In this document: positions 8,256-9,686 of the stretch, piece after piece
How positions within the stretch are numbered: the first letter of the stretch is position 1
How the letters are laid out: every line of letters begins with the position of its first letter
Assembly: GCA_003527165.1 (NCBI GenBank)
Contig: DPSI01000200.1
Coordinates: 1-9,686 of the forward strand
From: Pseudomonas sp.
GTDB taxonomy: Bacteria > Pseudomonadota > Gammaproteobacteria > Pseudomonadales > Pseudomonadaceae
DNA length: 9,686 nucleotides
Reading direction: 5' to 3'
Program-made: the position numbers and the translations under genes
The notes under the pieces: generated by a model
Seen by the model: only the letters and a program-made list of their open reading frames with translations
Databases searched by the model: none
What the model was told of the DNA's origin: nothing

Positions 8256-8279
8256 AAACCTAAATGCGGTGTCGAGCGC

Positions 8280-8297
8280 CAAGCCACAAGCGGCAAG
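8280..8297. repeat. Short 7-bp-period CAAG repeat
   Basis: CAAG occurs at 8280, 8287 and 8294, exactly seven bases apart, in the form CAAGCCA-CAAGCGG-CAAG. It lies in the 200-bp gap between ubiE and the PHA-system gene. A similar seven-base period with AAGC/GCTT cores appears between hslU and the DUF971 gene. It is only about 2.5 units long, so it could be chance, though intergenic runs of this kind are, from memory, common in pseudomonads. Confidence 0.45.
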
Positions 8298-8378
8298 TCA
8301 GCGCAGAGACTTACGGAACAAGCCGGGCGTGCGATGGTCGGTCGTCGGCGTGTCGCCAGACGGGGTCGCGGTGTCAGG

Positions 8379-8387
8379 TGCTATAGT
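8379..8387 (+). promoter_or_regulatory. Extended -10 promoter for the PHA-system gene
   Basis: TGCTATAGT is an extended -10 element (TGn followed by TATAGT at 8382-8387). No good -35 box lies 17 bases upstream, which an extended -10 can tolerate. Transcription would start near 8394, leaving a leader of about 30 bases with AGGAG (8413-8417) five bases before the ATG at 8423. Confidence 0.6.
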
Positions 8388-8422
8388 GCGCGCCTTTTTT
8401 CGGCCCGCCGTCAGGAGTCGCC

Positions 8423-8701
8423 ATGGCCCGCATTATCGTTGAGCGTACCCACAACCTCGGTCGAGACGCGGCGCGGGAGAAGGCCGACCAGTTGGCGGCG
8501 AAGCTGGCGAGCGAGTACGGCATGCGCTGCGAATGGCAGGGTGATGTGCTGGAAGTGCGACGTAGCGGGGCGGATGGTCGCATCGAGGTCGAGGAAGACC
8601 GGGTTCGGGTGCTGCTGAACCTCGGTCTCATGCTGTCGGCCCTGGGCAGCAGTGTCCAGGTGCAGATCGAACGCGCACTGGACAAGGCGTTGCAGGCCTG
8701 A
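8423..8701 (+). CDS. Polyhydroxyalkanoic acid system family protein
   Basis: The 92-residue protein starts MARIIVERTHNLGRDAAREKAD and matches the small family named after its location beside PHA granule genes (PF09650 type; PA5062-like in P. aeruginosa, from memory). It has a helical, charged N-terminal half and ends in VQIERALDKAL; no signal peptide or membrane helix is visible. Biochemical function is not established. The start is well supported by AGGAG five bases upstream and an extended -10 promoter. In many pseudomonads the phaC1-phaZ-phaC2-phaD-phaF-phaI block lies next to it, but here it faces the DUF971 gene across 18 bases, so a PHA role in this organism is doubtful. Confidence 0.85.
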   Translation: MARIIVERTHNLGRDAAREKADQLAAKLASEYGMRCEWQGDVLEVRRSGADGRIEVEEDRVRVLLNLGLMLSALGSSVQVQIERALDKALQA

Positions 8702-8719
8702 GTAGCGTGCGACAAGGCG

Positions 8720-9094
8720 TCAGAGCATCAGCTTGACCGGCGAAATGTCCGGATCGCGTGATTTGCCGGCGGTTGCCAGCGCTCCAAGGTAGTCGCTCCA
8801 CAGCTGCTGCTGGTTAGTCGCCAGCTGATAGAGGTAATCCCAGGTATACAGGCCGCTGTCGTGGCCATCGCTGAAGGTCAGCTTCAGAGCGTACTGACCG
8901 GCCGGCTCGATACCCTCCAGTGCGACATTGATCTTTCCCGTCTGCAGGATTGGATTGCCATGGCCCTGCACCTCGGCAGATGGAGAGTGCACCCGCAGGA
9001 ATTCGGCCGGCAGGCTGTAGCGCTCGTCAGCACCGTATTCCAGCTCCAGCATTTTGGAGGTTTTGCGGAGTTTGATCTGGGTGGGGATGCGCAT
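8720..9094 (-). CDS. DUF971 family protein (gamma-butyrobetaine hydroxylase-like N-terminal domain)
   Basis: The 124-residue protein is a stand-alone DUF971 domain (PF06155 type). Visible family traits are IKLRKTSKMLELEYGADERYSLPAEFLRVHSPSAEVQGHG in pieces such as LPAEFLRVHSPSAEVQ, then VALEGIEPAGQYALKLTFSDGHDSGLYTW and YLYQL. Related domains appear at the N-terminus of gamma-butyrobetaine hydroxylases and near iron-sulfur proteins, but this short form has no catalytic domain and its role is unknown. GGAG lies seven bases before ATG 9094 but only one base before the ATG at 9100, so I chose 9094. It follows hslU on the same strand, as in P. aeruginosa (hslV-hslU-PA5055, from memory), and is probably co-transcribed with it. 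Confidence 0.88.
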   Translation of the reverse strand: MRIPTQIKLRKTSKMLELEYGADERYSLPAEFLRVHSPSAEVQGHGNPILQTGKINVALEGIEPAGQYALKLTFSDGHDSGLYTWDYLYQLATNQQQLWSDYLGALATAGKSRDPDISPVKLML

Positions 9095-9110
9095 GGGCAT
9101 ACTCCGTATG

Positions 9111-9162
9111 AGCTTGAAGCCAAAAGCTAAAGTCGATCTCTTCCAGCTTCTGGCTTCCAGCT
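9111..9162. repeat. 18-bp inverted repeat between hslU and the DUF971 gene
   Basis: The arms 9111-9128 and 9145-9162 are complementary over 18 bases with one mismatch and, in minus-strand RNA, one G-U pair; the loop is 16 bases. The right arm carries CTTC at 9140, 9147 and 9154, a seven-base period, and the left arm has AAGC at 9117 and 9124. The hairpin begins five bases after the hslU stop and ends about five bases before the GGAG of the DUF971 gene. There is no U-run, so it is more likely an mRNA processing or stability element, or a repeat remnant, than an efficient terminator. Confidence 0.7.
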
Positions 9163-9167
9163 GCTTG

Positions 9168-9686
9168 TTAAAGAATATACCTCGACAGGTCTTCGTCTTC
9201 GGCCAGCTCGCCGAGGTGGCTGTTGACGTAGGCGGTGTCGATGCGGATCGGTTCGCCGTTCTGCTGGCCGGCCAGGTCGCCGGCGCTGAACGAGACTTCC
9301 TCCAGCAAACGCTCCAGCAGCGTGTGCAAGCGACGGGCCCCGATGTTCTCGGTCTTCTCGTTGACCTGCCAGGCAATCTCGGCCAGGCGCTTGATGCCGT
9401 CGTCGGTGAATTCGATGCCCAGCCCTTCGGTCTTCAGCAGCTCGCGGTACTGCTCGGTGAGCGAGGCGTGCGGTTCGGTAAGGATGCGTTCAAAGTCTTC
9501 CGGCGACAGGGCCTTGAGCTCGACGCGGATCGGCAGACGACCCTGTAGCTCGGGCACCAGATCGCTGGGCTTGGACAGATGGAAAGCACCGCTGGCGATA
9601 AACAGGATGTGGTCAGTCTTGACCATGCCCAGCTTGGTGTTGACCGTGCTGCCTTCGATCAGCGGCAGCAGGTCGCGCTGCACGCC
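9168..9686 (-). CDS. hslU: HslU, ATPase subunit of the HslUV protease (3' part only)
   Basis: HslU (ClpY) is a hexameric AAA+ unfoldase that feeds substrates to the HslV peptidase in the cytoplasm. The window holds the last 172 residues; the Walker motifs and N-terminal half lie beyond the right edge. Visible features are [15 protein letters not shown] (the sensor-1 region), GRLPIRVEL with the arginine-finger-type Arg, [19 protein letters not shown] with the sensor-2 Arg, and the C-terminal tail SRYIL, which in this family inserts into HslV and activates it. The 3' end is intact, with a TAA stop at 9168-9170. hslV is expected further right, outside the window. Confidence 0.96.
   Translation of the reverse strand, partial: GVQRDLLPLIEGSTVNTKLGMVKTDHILFIASGAFHLSKPSDLVPELQGRLPIRVELKALSPEDFERILTEPHASLTEQYRELLKTEGLGIEFTDDGIKRLAEIAWQVNEKTENIGARRLHTLLERLLEEVSFSAGDLAGQQNGEPIRIDTAYVNSHLGELAEDEDLSRYIL

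Noticed and set aside
8702..8719. Possible terminator between the two convergent genes
   Set aside because: Only 18 bases, with no hairpin and no T-run.
1..9686. Mobile elements, CRISPR arrays, tRNA or rRNA genes, or a novel defence-type system
   Set aside because: No transposase, integrase, spaced repeats, tRNA-like folds or unusual gene cassettes; all substantial frames are explained by conserved housekeeping genes.

Overview
The window is a GC-rich, gene-dense stretch of core chromosome from a gammaproteobacterium. It is almost certainly Pseudomonas in the broad sense, and the Stutzerimonas (P. stutzeri) group is the best guess. That call rests on gene order, ubiE-ubiJ-ubiB-hisI-hisE-tatA-tatB-tatC-rsmE beside a PHA-system-family gene, a DUF971 gene and hslU, and on protein style. 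I see no mobile element, CRISPR array, rRNA or tRNA.

Layout. (1) Positions 1-256, minus strand: a small lipoprotein gene that runs off the left edge and appears frameshifted near 41-42. (2) Positions 337-1745, plus strand: proline iminopeptidase (pip) and D-aminoacyl-tRNA deacylase (dtd), overlapping by one base. (3) Positions 1766-8222, minus strand: a long, tightly packed run read from right to left as ubiE, ubiJ, ubiB, hisI, hisE, tatA, tatB, tatC, rsmE, then after about 100 bp a UPF0158 gene. Overlaps of 1, 4, 8, 4 and 4 bases suggest operon organisation and translational coupling. (4) Positions 8223-8422: a 200-bp divergent control region with an inverted repeat, a small 7-bp-period repeat and a good extended -10 promoter. 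(5) Positions 8423-8701, plus strand: a small polyhydroxyalkanoic acid system family protein. (6) Positions 8720-9094, minus strand: a DUF971 protein, preceded by a strong 18-bp inverted repeat and then the 3' end of hslU, which is cut by the right edge.

How the genes work together. UbiE, UbiJ and UbiB act in ubiquinone synthesis. HisI and HisE catalyse the third and second steps of histidine synthesis. TatABC is the complete twin-arginine translocase, which exports folded cofactor-bearing proteins, many of them respiratory, so its link to quinone genes makes sense. RsmE modifies 16S rRNA. Dtd and Pip deal with mischarged tRNA and N-terminal proline peptides. HslU is the ATPase of the HslUV protease.

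I did not find a new biological system; this is conserved housekeeping DNA. The points most worth a second look are the apparent frameshift at the left edge, the apparent absence of the pha (polyhydroxyalkanoate) gene block at 8702-8719, and two non-coding repeat structures near 8238-8298 and 9111-9167.
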